Assembly: GCA_904399395.1 (NCBI GenBank)
Contig: CAJFPJ010000028.1
Span: forward strand, 1-57,075
Origin: an uncultured Clostridia bacterium
GTDB lineage: Bacteria > Bacillota > Clostridia > Oscillospirales > Acutalibacteraceae
Length of the DNA: 57,075 nt
Reading direction: 5' to 3'
The notes under the pieces are model-generated. The model saw only the letters and a list, made by a program, of their open reading frames with translations. It made no database searches and was not told the origin of the DNA. Positions 14,677-24,638 of the stretch are shown here, one piece after another. Each line of letters starts with the position of its first letter. Position 1 is the stretch's first letter. The position numbers and the translations under genes were made by a program.

Positions 14677-16530
14677 ATGCTCTTTGGAGATGTAACGAAA
14701 AAAGGAAAACTTCTCATTTACACACGGCAGCCAGAAGAGGAAGCCTATGGTCCGGGTCTGGCCCACAGCGTTCATCTGGCTTACAGCCCCGACGGAAAAT
14801 ACTTTACACCCCTGAATCGGAATTACGGCGTTTTATTTGCCTCCGCCACTATTCACCAGCCGGATACGCTCGTCCCTATGGGGCTGAAGGCCCCCTATCT
14901 CTTTAGAACAGCAGAGGGAGAATTCGGCATCGTCGCTGTGCGCATCCTGCAGGATGGCAGCCCGGATCCCGAAAGCCGGGGGAAAATCCTGCTGTGGGCT
15001 TCCCGCGATCTAATCCATTTCACGGAGAAGGGTCTGGTCGACCTGGGGATCGGAGAATACGTCCTCCGCTGCTCCTGCGAATACGATCCGGCTTTGCGTC
15101 AATACCGCATTCGCTGGCAGTCCGAAACGGGCGCATATTATGAAAACCTTCTGAAAAGCCTCGGCGAACCCTTCTCCGTATCCGCAGCTGCGGCGGGCTC
15201 TCCTCTTCCCACCGAGCCTGCAGGCGGCGCATTCTGCGGCCTTTCGGATATCCTGCCCGGCAATATGGTGGAGGTGGACGCTTCCTTTGGGGAAAGGCTC
15301 TGCCTGCGCATGTGCCCGCTGGAAAATGTCTCTCTTCAGGCGCCGGAGACGGTCTATGCCTCTTCCCCCGAGGAGCTGGCGGAAATCACAGCCTCCGCCT
15401 TCTATACAGACGGTTCCTCCGTACAGAAGCGGGTGGAATGGGACGCCTCCTCTGTGGATTTTACAAAGCCAGGGGCTTACAGAGCTGCGGGAAAGGCCAT
15501 CCAGAAGGAATTCCCCTTCCCCCTGGCCAAAGGCTATGCGGATCCCGACATCCTCAAATGGGAGGGGAACTATTATTTCCTCGCCACCAACGACAATGTA
15601 AACGACATCGGCCTCTTTGTCCGGGGCGCTTCCACAGTGGAAGGCCTCTTCACAGAGGAAGCCCATGCAAACGAAGTGATTCTTCTGGATGTCAACGAAG
15701 AAAAGGACTTCATCCAGACCTTCTGGGCCCCTGAATTCCACGTGATCGGCGGCAGGCTGTATATCCTCTTTGCAGTGGGCGGCAAAAAATGGAGCCCTCA
15801 GTGCCATATGATGCGGCTCAGAGAGGGAGGCAGCATCCTCTGCCCGGAGGACTGGGAGGAACCGGTCCGCGTATGCCGGGCGGACGGAAGGCCCCTTGCC
15901 GGTGAAAACAACGATATCACCCTGGATATGACCCACTTCACCGCCGGGGGCAGGGACTACCTGGCGTGGTCCTACCGCAAGTGGATCGGCAAGCCTGAGG
16001 ATTCCGGCTCTATGATTTATATAGCCGCCACAAATCCGGAGGCACCCTGGAATCTTACCAGCGAACCCGTCCTTCTCACAAGGCCTCTTTTCGGCTGGGA
16101 AAATCACCGGGGCACCATCAATAACGAAGGCCCCAACGCCTTTATTGCCGGGGACACCGTATATCTGACCTATTCCGGCGGCGCATCCGGAGGATACAGC
16201 TATGTGATCGGGATGCTTACGGCTAAAACAGGCAGCGACCTTCTGGATCCCAAAAGCTGGGTAAAAAACAATGCGCCTGTATTTTCCTATACGGCGGAGG
16301 TATCCGGCCCCGGCCACAATTCCTTCTATGCAGACGAGGATGGAAACCTGATGATCACCTTCCATGCGGAGGAAAGCTACGTCATAGACGGAGGCCCCCG
16401 CTGCACCGGTATCCGCCGGGTGCATTTCGATATAGAGGGGACGCCTCGCTTCGACATGACCCCCGAGCAGGATCTGAACCCCGCCCTCGCAGATGTGGAA
16501 ACGACGGTCCTTGTTTCCAAAAGAAACTGA
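14677..16530 (+). CDS. Intracellular family-43-type glycoside hydrolase with duplicated beta-propeller elements
   Basis: 617 residues from ATG 14677 (CGGAGG 9 bases upstream). No signal peptide, so it should act on imported oligosaccharides. Residues ~1-170 resemble part of a five-bladed propeller ('HSVHLAYSPDGKYFTPL', 'GKILLWASRDLIHF'). Residues ~215-285 look like a bacterial Ig-like domain ('FYTDGSSVQKRVEWDAS'). Residues ~290-610 are the GH43 catalytic domain: GYADPDI carries the candidate general base, WAPEFHVIGGRLYILF is the typical second blade, and NNEGPNAF carries the candidate acid Glu. GH43 enzymes are mainly arabinofuranosidases and xylosidases; the exact substrate cannot be read from sequence. 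No sugar transporter is adjacent. Confidence 0.75.
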   Translation: MLFGDVTKKGKLLIYTRQPEEEAYGPGLAHSVHLAYSPDGKYFTPLNRNYGVLFASATIHQPDTLVPMGLKAPYLFRTAEGEFGIVAVRILQDGSPDPESRGKILLWASRDLIHFTEKGLVDLGIGEYVLRCSCEYDPALRQYRIRWQSETGAYYENLLKSLGEPFSVSAAAAGSPLPTEPAGGAFCGLSDILPGNMVEVDASFGERLCLRMCPLENVSLQAPETVYASSPEELAEITASAFYTDGSSVQKRVEWDASSVDFTKPGAYRAAGKAIQKEFPFPLAKGYADPDILKWEGNYYFLATNDNVNDIGLFVRGASTVEGLFTEEAHANEVILLDVNEEKDFIQTFWAPEFHVIGGRLYILFAVGGKKWSPQCHMMRLREGGSILCPEDWEEPVRVCRADGRPLAGENNDITLDMTHFTAGGRDYLAWSYRKWIGKPEDSGSMIYIAATNPEAPWNLTSEPVLLTRPLFGWENHRGTINNEGPNAFIAGDTVYLTYSGGASGGYSYVIGMLTAKTGSDLLDPKSWVKNNAPVFSYTAEVSGPGHNSFYADEDGNLMITFHAEESYVIDGGPRCTGIRRVHFDIEGTPRFDMTPEQDLNPALADVETTVLVSKRN

Positions 16531-16676
16531 GTTTCTGCCCGGCAAAAAGCATCTTACCCCCTCTTTTCTATATTTTGTTTCCAATTTGTATTTATAGGAT
16601 AAAAAAATCTTTTTATTTGCTATATAGTTGTATTTATATAACAATTAAAGGAAAGCTTTTCTGTAATACATGCGAA
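16531..16676. other. AT-rich gap after the GH43 gene
   Basis: No gene and no strong hairpin seen; it ends at the hppA promoter. Confidence 0.5.
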
Positions 16677-16705
16677 TTGACAGTAGAAGGCTCCCTGTAT
16701 ATACT
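16677..16705 (+). promoter_or_regulatory. Promoter of the hppA leader transcript
   Basis: TTGACA (16677-16682), 17-base spacer, TATACT (16700-16705): near-perfect consensus, more than 300 bases before the start codon. Confidence 0.8.
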
Positions 16706-16711
16706 GAGGAA

Positions 16712-16906
16712 TATAATTGGAATAAGCGGTGGAGTCTGTCATAAGATGCTAAAGAGATAAACGAAGCGTCTTATTTATTCCGAAGCGAATTTGTGGGGGT
16801 ACGAAACATACATCTCCTCGCCGGGGCCGGCGAAGAATGCGGTTGCTTTGCACCCGTATAAAACGGAGGACAGGATTCTGTAACAAGAGTTTCTGTCCTC
16901 TTTTTT
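16712..16906 (+). ncRNA. Structured 5' leader upstream of hppA (candidate riboswitch or attenuator)
   Basis: From the predicted start of transcription the RNA contains a closing stem GGAATAA/TTATTCC (16719-16725 with 16775-16781) around a 9-bp hairpin (16741-16749 with 16765-16773), then a GC hairpin CGCCG-GGGC-CGGCG, and finally an intrinsic terminator. TCCTC in the 16811-16820 region can pair with GAGGA of the terminator's 5' arm, so alternative folding is possible. I could not match it to a known riboswitch class. Confidence 0.5.
16866..16906 (+). terminator. Intrinsic terminator in the hppA leader
   Basis: GAGGACAG (16866-16873) pairs with CTGTCCTC (16893-16900), followed by TTTTTT. It lies 117 bases before the hppA start codon. 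Confidence 0.8.
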
Positions 16907-17022
16907 GCATATGGGCCCAAATGCAGCTCCGGGCATCCACAAGCACGTCAGGCGTATCCGGCTTTGCAGCAAAAGCCCGCAGCCTCCTCCAGCTTTCAAA
17001 TTTTAAGAGAAGGTGGATTTGT

Positions 17023-19110
<2,088 letters not shown>

Positions 19111-19129
19111 GAGAAATATTTAGCGATTT

Positions 19130-19164
19130 AAAACAACTCCCCGGCAATACCGGGGAGTTGTTTT
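19130..19164 (+). terminator. Intrinsic terminator after hppA
   Basis: Perfect 15-bp stem (19130-19144 with 19150-19164, AAAACAACTCCCCGG / CCGGGGAGTTGTTTT) with a 5-base loop. Confidence 0.93.
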
Positions 19165-19214
19165 CTATATCCGGTGAGAAATATCCAGAATTCAACCTAT
19201 GCCACTATCTTTGC

Positions 19215-19243
19215 TTGACAGCCGCTTTTCTCTGGTATACAGT
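19215..19243 (+). promoter_or_regulatory. Promoter of the Gfo/Idh/MocA gene
   Basis: TTGACA (19215-19220), 17-base spacer, TACAGT (19238-19243). Confidence 0.6.
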
Positions 19244-19320
19244 ATACGTGCAGCATCCGGATGGCCGGGTCTGCAGATGTGTTATGGCAATATAAAAGAA
19301 TGAAGAAAAGAGGAACAGTC

Positions 19321-20622
19321 ATGAAAGAACCTGTTACCGCTATCATTGTGGGGGCTGGCCACAGAGCTCTTCTGTATGCCAGTTACGCTCTGGAACATCC
19401 GGATGAACTGCGCATTCTGGGCGTAGCGGATCCGGATCCCATCCGCCGCAGGCACGCGGCCTCCATTTTTGGCTTTGGGGAAGATTTCTGCTTTGAAAGT
19501 GCTGAGGCCTTGGCAGAAAAACCCCGTCTGGCCGACGCAGTCATTAACGGCACTATGGACAGCCAGCATGTAAAGACCTCCATTCCCCTCCTCCGCCGGG
19601 GATATCATATGCTTTTGGAAAAACCTTTTGCAGTCAATGAAGAAGAGATGCGTCTTCTTCTGGAAACAGCTAGGGAAACCGGCCGCAAAGTCATGATCTG
19701 CCATGTGCTGCGGTATGCTCCCTTTTATGCGGATATCAAGCGGCGTCTTCTCAACGGCGAGATCGGGGATATCATCAATCTGCAGCTTACCGAGCATGTA
19801 AGCTACCATCATCTGGCGGTTTCCTATATCCGGGGGAAATGGGGCAACGAAGAGGCTTGCGGAGCCCCCATGCTCCTTGCTAAATGCTGCCACGATATCG
19901 ACCTTATTATGTGGCTGAAGAGCGGCATTGCACCAAAACAGGTAGCCAGCTTTGGGAGCGACTTCCAGTTTTCTCCTGAAAAAAAGCCCAAAGGAGCCGG
20001 CAAGCGCTGCCTTACAGACTGCGCTATCGAAGATAGCTGCCTCTATTCCGCTAAAAAACATTATATCGACCACCCAGACCGCTGGAGCTTCTATGTATGG
20101 GATTGCCTGGAACATCTGGAGCATCCCACCATCGAGGACAAAATCCAATCTCTGAAAACAGACAATATCCACGGACGCTGCGTATGGGACTGCAACCATA
20201 CCGTGGTGGATCATCAGTCCGTCCTGCTGAACTTTGAAGACGGCTGCACCGCCACGCTGAATATGATCGGCGGTGCCTCTAAAGCAGAGCGCAACATCCA
20301 CATTATGGGAACAAAGGGCGAGATCAAAGGCGTATTTGACGATTCGGTTTATACTATCCGCACCATTGACACTCCTTCAGAGACCGGATACCAGGAGGAA
20401 AGGGTAGATCTGGGCATTGGCGGGGATAAAAGCGGCATGACCGGCAGCCACGGCGGCGGTGATCTTCTTCTGGTGGAGGATTTTGTCCGGGTGCTCAGAG
20501 GGCAGGAGCCCTCTATATCCTGCACAGGCATCCAGGATTCCATGCTGGGTCATCTGGCTGTTTTCCGCGCTGAGAAAGCCCGCAAAACCGGCGCTGTGTG
20601 TTCCATGGAAGCTGGCTGGTAA
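19321..20622 (+). CDS. Gfo/Idh/MocA-family oxidoreductase
   Basis: 433 residues from ATG 19321 (AGAGGA upstream; earlier in-frame starts lack a site). The N-terminal Rossmann domain begins 'VTAIIVGAGHRALLYASYAL' and has the conserved 'LLEKPFAV' EKP motif that positions the substrate and cofactor. The C-terminal beta-sheet domain holds 'CCHDIDLIMWL', in which the histidine is the usual catalytic residue. Four cysteines in the 'GKRCLTDCAIEDSCLYS' segment may bind a metal and are shared with a subset of the family. NAD(P)-dependent oxidation of a sugar or inositol is the likely reaction; the substrate is unknown. It appears monocistronic. Confidence 0.88.
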   Translation: MKEPVTAIIVGAGHRALLYASYALEHPDELRILGVADPDPIRRRHAASIFGFGEDFCFESAEALAEKPRLADAVINGTMDSQHVKTSIPLLRRGYHMLLEKPFAVNEEEMRLLLETARETGRKVMICHVLRYAPFYADIKRRLLNGEIGDIINLQLTEHVSYHHLAVSYIRGKWGNEEACGAPMLLAKCCHDIDLIMWLKSGIAPKQVASFGSDFQFSPEKKPKGAGKRCLTDCAIEDSCLYSAKKHYIDHPDRWSFYVWDCLEHLEHPTIEDKIQSLKTDNIHGRCVWDCNHTVVDHQSVLLNFEDGCTATLNMIGGASKAERNIHIMGTKGEIKGVFDDSVYTIRTIDTPSETGYQEERVDLGIGGDKSGMTGSHGGGDLLLVEDFVRVLRGQEPSISCTGIQDSMLGHLAVFRAEKARKTGAVCSMEAGW

Positions 20623-20832
20623 ACGTAGAAAACACAAAAGCCGGATTTAACCCCATTCTGTCTTTGGCAATTTTTTAGGCTATCTGGTTCATTTTATCCC
20701 ATTTTCTTCATAGAATATAGATGGCAACCAGAAGAATACCTATTGGAAGAGATCGCCTGCGCGGGGCGGCGGGGCTCTGCCCACTCTGCCCAACCCGATG
20801 GCCGTCTTTTTCGCCGTTTCAGAAAGGAAGGG

Positions 20833-21843
20833 ATGCTCTTGGCTTCCGTCTTACATTACCTTGTGCAATCCAACGTTCCCCGCTCCGTCTCCTATTACGA
20901 CTCTAATTTCGGTTCTCTTTCCGATACTGTCCGGCTCAGCGGATATTCCCATAAAGAGCTGGAGCAACTCTTCAGCAATGTCTGCCGGGAAGCGCAGAGC
21001 CGCAGCACGCCTGTGGAAGTGATCCATCACTGCCTGGATGCCTCCATTCAGGGGGTCATTCTTCCGGAATATTCTACAGGCGCCTTTGGGGTGGATATCC
21101 TCGATTCCCAGGATCCAGACAGGCTCAAAGAATTTTCTTCCGAAGCTGCTGCATACAGGCAGCATACAGAGCGGGCCCGGGAGATCCTTATCCGCGCCCG
21201 CAGCTTCCACGACGAAGAGGAAGCTATCTATATCCGCCATATGGATTTCAGCGCTGCCGATCGCCTGACGCGGGAGACTATCCACAACCTGCTGGCGGAA
21301 AAGCAGGGATCGGGTCAAGGACGGGAAATCCACCGGTTTTTCGGCGCCGCCTCCATTCTGGGGAGCATCTGTTATATTCCCGAGCTGACAGAATCCCTGC
21401 CCAGACGGTATTTTATAAAGGGACGGCCTGGCACAGGCAAATCTACCTTCTTGAAGAAAATCGCCAAAGCGGCCCATGAGCGGGGCTTTGAAACAGAGAT
21501 CTATCACTGTTCCCTGGAGCCTAACAGCCTGGATATGATTGTTGTTCGGGAACTGGGCTTCTGTGTATTCGACAGTACGGCTCCTCACGAATATTTTCCT
21601 TCCCGGCCAGGAGATGAAATCATCGATGTATATGAATCCTGCGTCACTCCCGGGACGGATGAAAAATACCAGCAGGAGCTGAGCAGGCTGGAAGCTCAGT
21701 ATAAGGCTCTGGTCAAAGAAGCCACTAGTCGCCTGAAAGAAGCCAGCGAAGATGCCGCCCGGTTCTATACAAAGCTTCCCCCATTAGAGGATACGGCACA
21801 AGAGAATCTAACTGAATCTGTTCTGAAGCGCCTTTTCCGGTAA
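20833..21843 (+). CDS. P-loop ATPase of the PRK06851-like family with a degenerate first half
   Basis: 336 residues if begun at ATG 20833 (AAGGAAGGG just upstream); the frame is open back to 20743. The C-terminal half has Walker A GRPGTGKST in 'RRYFIKGRPGTGKSTFLKKI', then 'EIYHCSLEPNSLDMIVV' and 'FDSTAPHEYFPSRPGDEIID', the signature of a clostridial ATPase family built from two homologous halves. The N-terminal half keeps the matching 'VEVIHHCLDASIQGVILPE' segment but has no Walker A, so only one nucleotide site remains. The cellular role of the family is unknown. It is followed by a bidirectional terminator. Confidence 0.7.
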   Translation: MLLASVLHYLVQSNVPRSVSYYDSNFGSLSDTVRLSGYSHKELEQLFSNVCREAQSRSTPVEVIHHCLDASIQGVILPEYSTGAFGVDILDSQDPDRLKEFSSEAAAYRQHTERAREILIRARSFHDEEEAIYIRHMDFSAADRLTRETIHNLLAEKQGSGQGREIHRFFGAASILGSICYIPELTESLPRRYFIKGRPGTGKSTFLKKIAKAAHERGFETEIYHCSLEPNSLDMIVVRELGFCVFDSTAPHEYFPSRPGDEIIDVYESCVTPGTDEKYQQELSRLEAQYKALVKEATSRLKEASEDAARFYTKLPPLEDTAQENLTESVLKRLFR

Positions 21844-22015
21844 AAACAATGCATGGGGTAATCTCTCATAATGCTGGTGAAAGCTTAGCCCCATAATGTT
21901 TATAGAGAAATCACAAATGCTTCTGGGTATGAAATGCCGTGATTCTCCCTAATATCATAAAACAGCGATTTTCCCGTCATTCGTCTGGCTTTCTTAAGCT
22001 GGCAAGCAGAAAAAC

Positions 22016-22063
22016 AAAAACGAGTTCTGTCAAAGGGAATCCCCCAAACAGAACTCGTTTTTC
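22016..22063. terminator. Bidirectional terminator between convergent genes
   Basis: A stem of ~15 bp (AAAAACGAGTTCTGT / ACAGAACTCGTTTTT) with A and T runs on both sides, serving the P-loop ATPase gene (+) and the nitroreductase gene (-). Confidence 0.9.
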
Positions 22064-22113
22064 AGTTTATATTCCCCGCTGGTTTCTCTCTTACCCTTCT
22101 GCCGGTCTACTAC

Positions 22114-22629
22114 TTACCATCTGTCATAATGGACCAGTTTTTCGTCGTAAAACCCCTTGCAGGTTGGAGTTTCTGCTGGCACACCCATAGGGATGGCGCA
22201 GAAGGGGATCACATCTTCAGGCAGGCCGAGCATTTCCCTCGCGCCTTCCATACGGCTTTCCACAGGGTAAAGGCCACACCAGCAGGTGCCTATCCCCATC
22301 TCCCAAGCCTGCAGCAAAAGGGTCGCTGCAGCGGCGCCACAGTCGTTGAAATGGTTGCCCTCGCAGAAATTGACTTGCCGTTCCGGAACAGCCACCACTA
22401 TCACTACCGCGGTAGCCGTATCATACTGAGGGCCACCCACAAAGCTTCCCACCTTGCGGATATCCTCCGGCTTAGTGATTACCACAAAATCCCAGGGTCG
22501 GCTGTTACGCGCAGAAGGTGCATGCATAGCCGCATCCAGCATAGAGCGGATCTGCTCCTTTGTGACCGGTTTTTCCGGATCAAATTTTCGGACACTCCGG
22601 CGGCTCATAATAGCTTCCGTAGTATTCAT
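22114..22629 (-). CDS. Nitroreductase-family flavoprotein
   Basis: 171 residues, ATG 22629 with TAAGGAGG upstream. The N-terminal 'MSRRSVRKFDPEKPV' carries the FMN-phosphate-binding Arg-Arg-Ser pattern, followed by 'APSARNSRPWDFVV' and 'GIGTCWCGLYP'. These proteins are FMN-dependent NAD(P)H oxidoreductases acting on nitro compounds, quinones or flavins. Full length. The target substrate is not readable. No operon partner; it ends at the shared terminator. Confidence 0.9.
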   Translation of the reverse strand: MNTTEAIMSRRSVRKFDPEKPVTKEQIRSMLDAAMHAPSARNSRPWDFVVITKPEDIRKVGSFVGGPQYDTATAVVIVVAVPERQVNFCEGNHFNDCGAAAATLLLQAWEMGIGTCWCGLYPVESRMEGAREMLGLPEDVIPFCAIPMGVPAETPTCKGFYDEKLVHYDRW

Positions 22630-22762
22630 TACAATTCCTCCTTAGTAAAAACTTTCTGTTTCCAGCTTATCACTATTTTCCTATTAAATCAATAGGAAAT
22701 AGTATAGGAATTGTTTTTTCCTTTGCATGTGTTTATACGAAAAGCAGATCCCCTATTCCAGC

Positions 22763-23185
22763 TTATATGAAGATACCGCAAAGCCGGCGGTATTCCTCTG
22801 CCAGCTCTTCCATGCTCTCTACCTCCAGCCGAAAGGATTCCGGCAATTCTTTACCATACCATTTTCTGGACACCGTCTCCATTCCCGGGATCCATTTCTG
22901 TAAATAATATTTAGCATTATCCGGATACATGCGGCCTTCGCAAGCAGAAGACACCGCCAAAAAATCCGATATTCTCTGGGCCAGTTCCGGTTTTGAAGCA
23001 AAATTTCTATAAAGCCATCCGTATAGCTCCGGGTGAAAATTAGCCATAACGCCGCAGTATCCATCCACACCGTCCCACAAGCTCTGCAAAAACGTGGCAG
23101 CATTTGCATTAAATAGCTTCAGCGGCGTGTTTCGGGTGATTTTTAACCTTCTCCGTACAGATTCCAATATTTTCAGGAATTGATA
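22763..23185 (-). pseudogene. Truncated dihydrodipicolinate synthase/N-acetylneuraminate lyase family remnant
   Basis: The frame encodes ~140 residues that correspond only to the C-terminal half of a DapA-family protein ('LFNANAATFLQSLWDGVDGY', 'GVMANFHPELYGWLYRNF', and 'NAKYYLQKW'). The first ~150 residues, including the catalytic Tyr and Schiff-base Lys, are missing. An in-frame stop lies just upstream and the region before it belongs to the next gene. There is no ribosome binding site. This is best read as a 5'-deleted gene left at a deletion junction. Confidence 0.75.
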
Positions 23186-23217
23186 TCAGCATATATTTTT
23201 CGGGAATAAACCTCTTT

Positions 23218-24312
23218 TTAAGAATCACCGCTCTGTATAGGATTGGTGTGGACATCTATGCTCTGCAACCCCGACCGCATGATCCAGTGCCGGGCCCAAG
23301 GGGTATACATGAACCATCTCTTTCGCATCTTCATCCAGAGCTTCAGTCGGAGTTTTCGCGTTTTCCGGCGGTACTTTCCGGCGATATCCTCCGGCTTTTC
23401 ACCTTCCAGAAAGGCAGCGGCCAAAAGGCTTCCGCTCAAGATAGCACTGCTGATCCCCTCAAAAGAGCTGGCGCTGATAAATCCCGCGGCCTCACCAATT
23501 AAGTACACACCCTTTTCTCCGGTTATAAAATCCGCAGCCCGTTTGGGTCGGTCCGTCAGGCAAGCCTCCGTCTTTTCCGGCTTTCCCAATTCATAACCCA
23601 AAAATTCTTCCAGTCGTCTTTTCTGCTTCTCAAAGGCCGCCCGACATCCTCTGGGTGAAAAACATCCTCCGTATATTACATAGGGACCCTTATACATCAG
23701 CCAAGAGCAACTCTCGCTTGTCTGGGGATCAAATATGCAAGAGTAAAAAGGGTTTTTCCCTTCTCCGCTCTTAAACCACTGCTGAATAGCCACATAGCGG
23801 AAAATTCTGTCTCTGAAAAAGGTCCTCCGCACAATAGAATTTGCCCCATCCGCCCCCACAACTTGGCGGCAGACATATTCCCGCTCCTTATTTTCTCTTT
23901 CTCTGCAGTTTACCAACAGGCGGAATCTGTCTCCCTGCCGTTCCAGCTTCAGACATTTTCCCCGGATAACCTCCACTTGCTTGGGCACAAGGGATAAAAG
24001 CCAGGAATCAAACGCATAACGGTCCATATTCAGATAATATCTCTGATAATACCGCACCAGTCTTTTTTCCAGATCCATAGTCTTAACGGAAAAAATCTGC
24101 GGATCCGCCAGCACACTCTTTGGCAGAACCAAGTCAAAATGGGCCAGCACCTTCTGAGCGTCCGGCGCTAGAAGCCCGCCACAAGGCTTTTTCGTATATA
24201 TATCCTGCCCATCGATAAGAAGGATGCGCTTCCCACCGGAAGCCGCCAGGCGGGCAAAAGTGGAACCCGCAGGCCCCGCACCAATTACTGCAATATCAAA
24301 CTCCGGATTCAT
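23218..24312 (-). CDS. FAD-dependent oxidoreductase (geranylgeranyl-reductase-like)
   Basis: 364 residues, ATG 24312 with GGGAGG upstream. The N-terminus 'FDIAVIGAGPAGSTFARLAA' is the FAD-binding Rossmann motif; 'KPCGGLLAPDAQKVL' and 'GVYLIGEAAGFISASSFEGI' (the second FAD contact, GxA(A)GF) match the geranylgeranyl reductase/FixC-like group of flavoproteins. The highly basic C-terminus (RKTRKLRLKLWMKMRKRW) may sit at the membrane. Homologues reduce isoprenoid or other hydrophobic double bonds; the substrate here is unknown. The dapA remnant lies directly downstream. Confidence 0.85.
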   Translation of the reverse strand: MNPEFDIAVIGAGPAGSTFARLAASGGKRILLIDGQDIYTKKPCGGLLAPDAQKVLAHFDLVLPKSVLADPQIFSVKTMDLEKRLVRYYQRYYLNMDRYAFDSWLLSLVPKQVEVIRGKCLKLERQGDRFRLLVNCRERENKEREYVCRQVVGADGANSIVRRTFFRDRIFRYVAIQQWFKSGEGKNPFYSCIFDPQTSESCSWLMYKGPYVIYGGCFSPRGCRAAFEKQKRRLEEFLGYELGKPEKTEACLTDRPKRAADFITGEKGVYLIGEAAGFISASSFEGISSAILSGSLLAAAFLEGEKPEDIAGKYRRKTRKLRLKLWMKMRKRWFMYTPWARHWIMRSGLQSIDVHTNPIQSGDS

Positions 24313-24638
24313 ATATCCTCCCGATTTCTACACAAATCTATACCATGTATTATCTCTTTATTTGCCTATGCAACAAATTTCTTTATTTTCATTTTACGCT
24401 TCTTTTTTCCATTTTTGTGTATCACGGGGAATTTTATTTCCTTCTCTAGAGCTTTTATTCCTGCATACAGAATCTCTATGAGATATCGCAACTCCCAAAA
24501 AATGTTCTGAATATGCAAGTCCCGGTCATTTTACTCCCCTATACCTTCGCTATATCTGAAAGTTCAGTATCCGATGAACCGCGAAAAACGACGCTTACAT
24601 CAGCTTATCCGCCCCAGCCCTAGGGTCGCCCCGTTTTG
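24313..24638. other. AT-rich intergenic stretch
   Basis: No gene. The right end overlaps a CGCCCC...GGGGCG hairpin at the stop of the next minus-strand gene. A weak leftward promoter (TTTGTT-N17-GATAAT on the minus strand) may lie near 24340-24380. Confidence 0.4.

Noticed and set aside
15010-16644. 544-codon frame antisense to the GH43 gene
   Set aside because: Shadow of a GC-rich coding region; no motifs.
16712-16906. T-box, SAM, lysine, c-di-AMP or THF riboswitch identity for the hppA leader
   Set aside because: The conserved core sequences of these classes as I know them are not present; the element is left unassigned.
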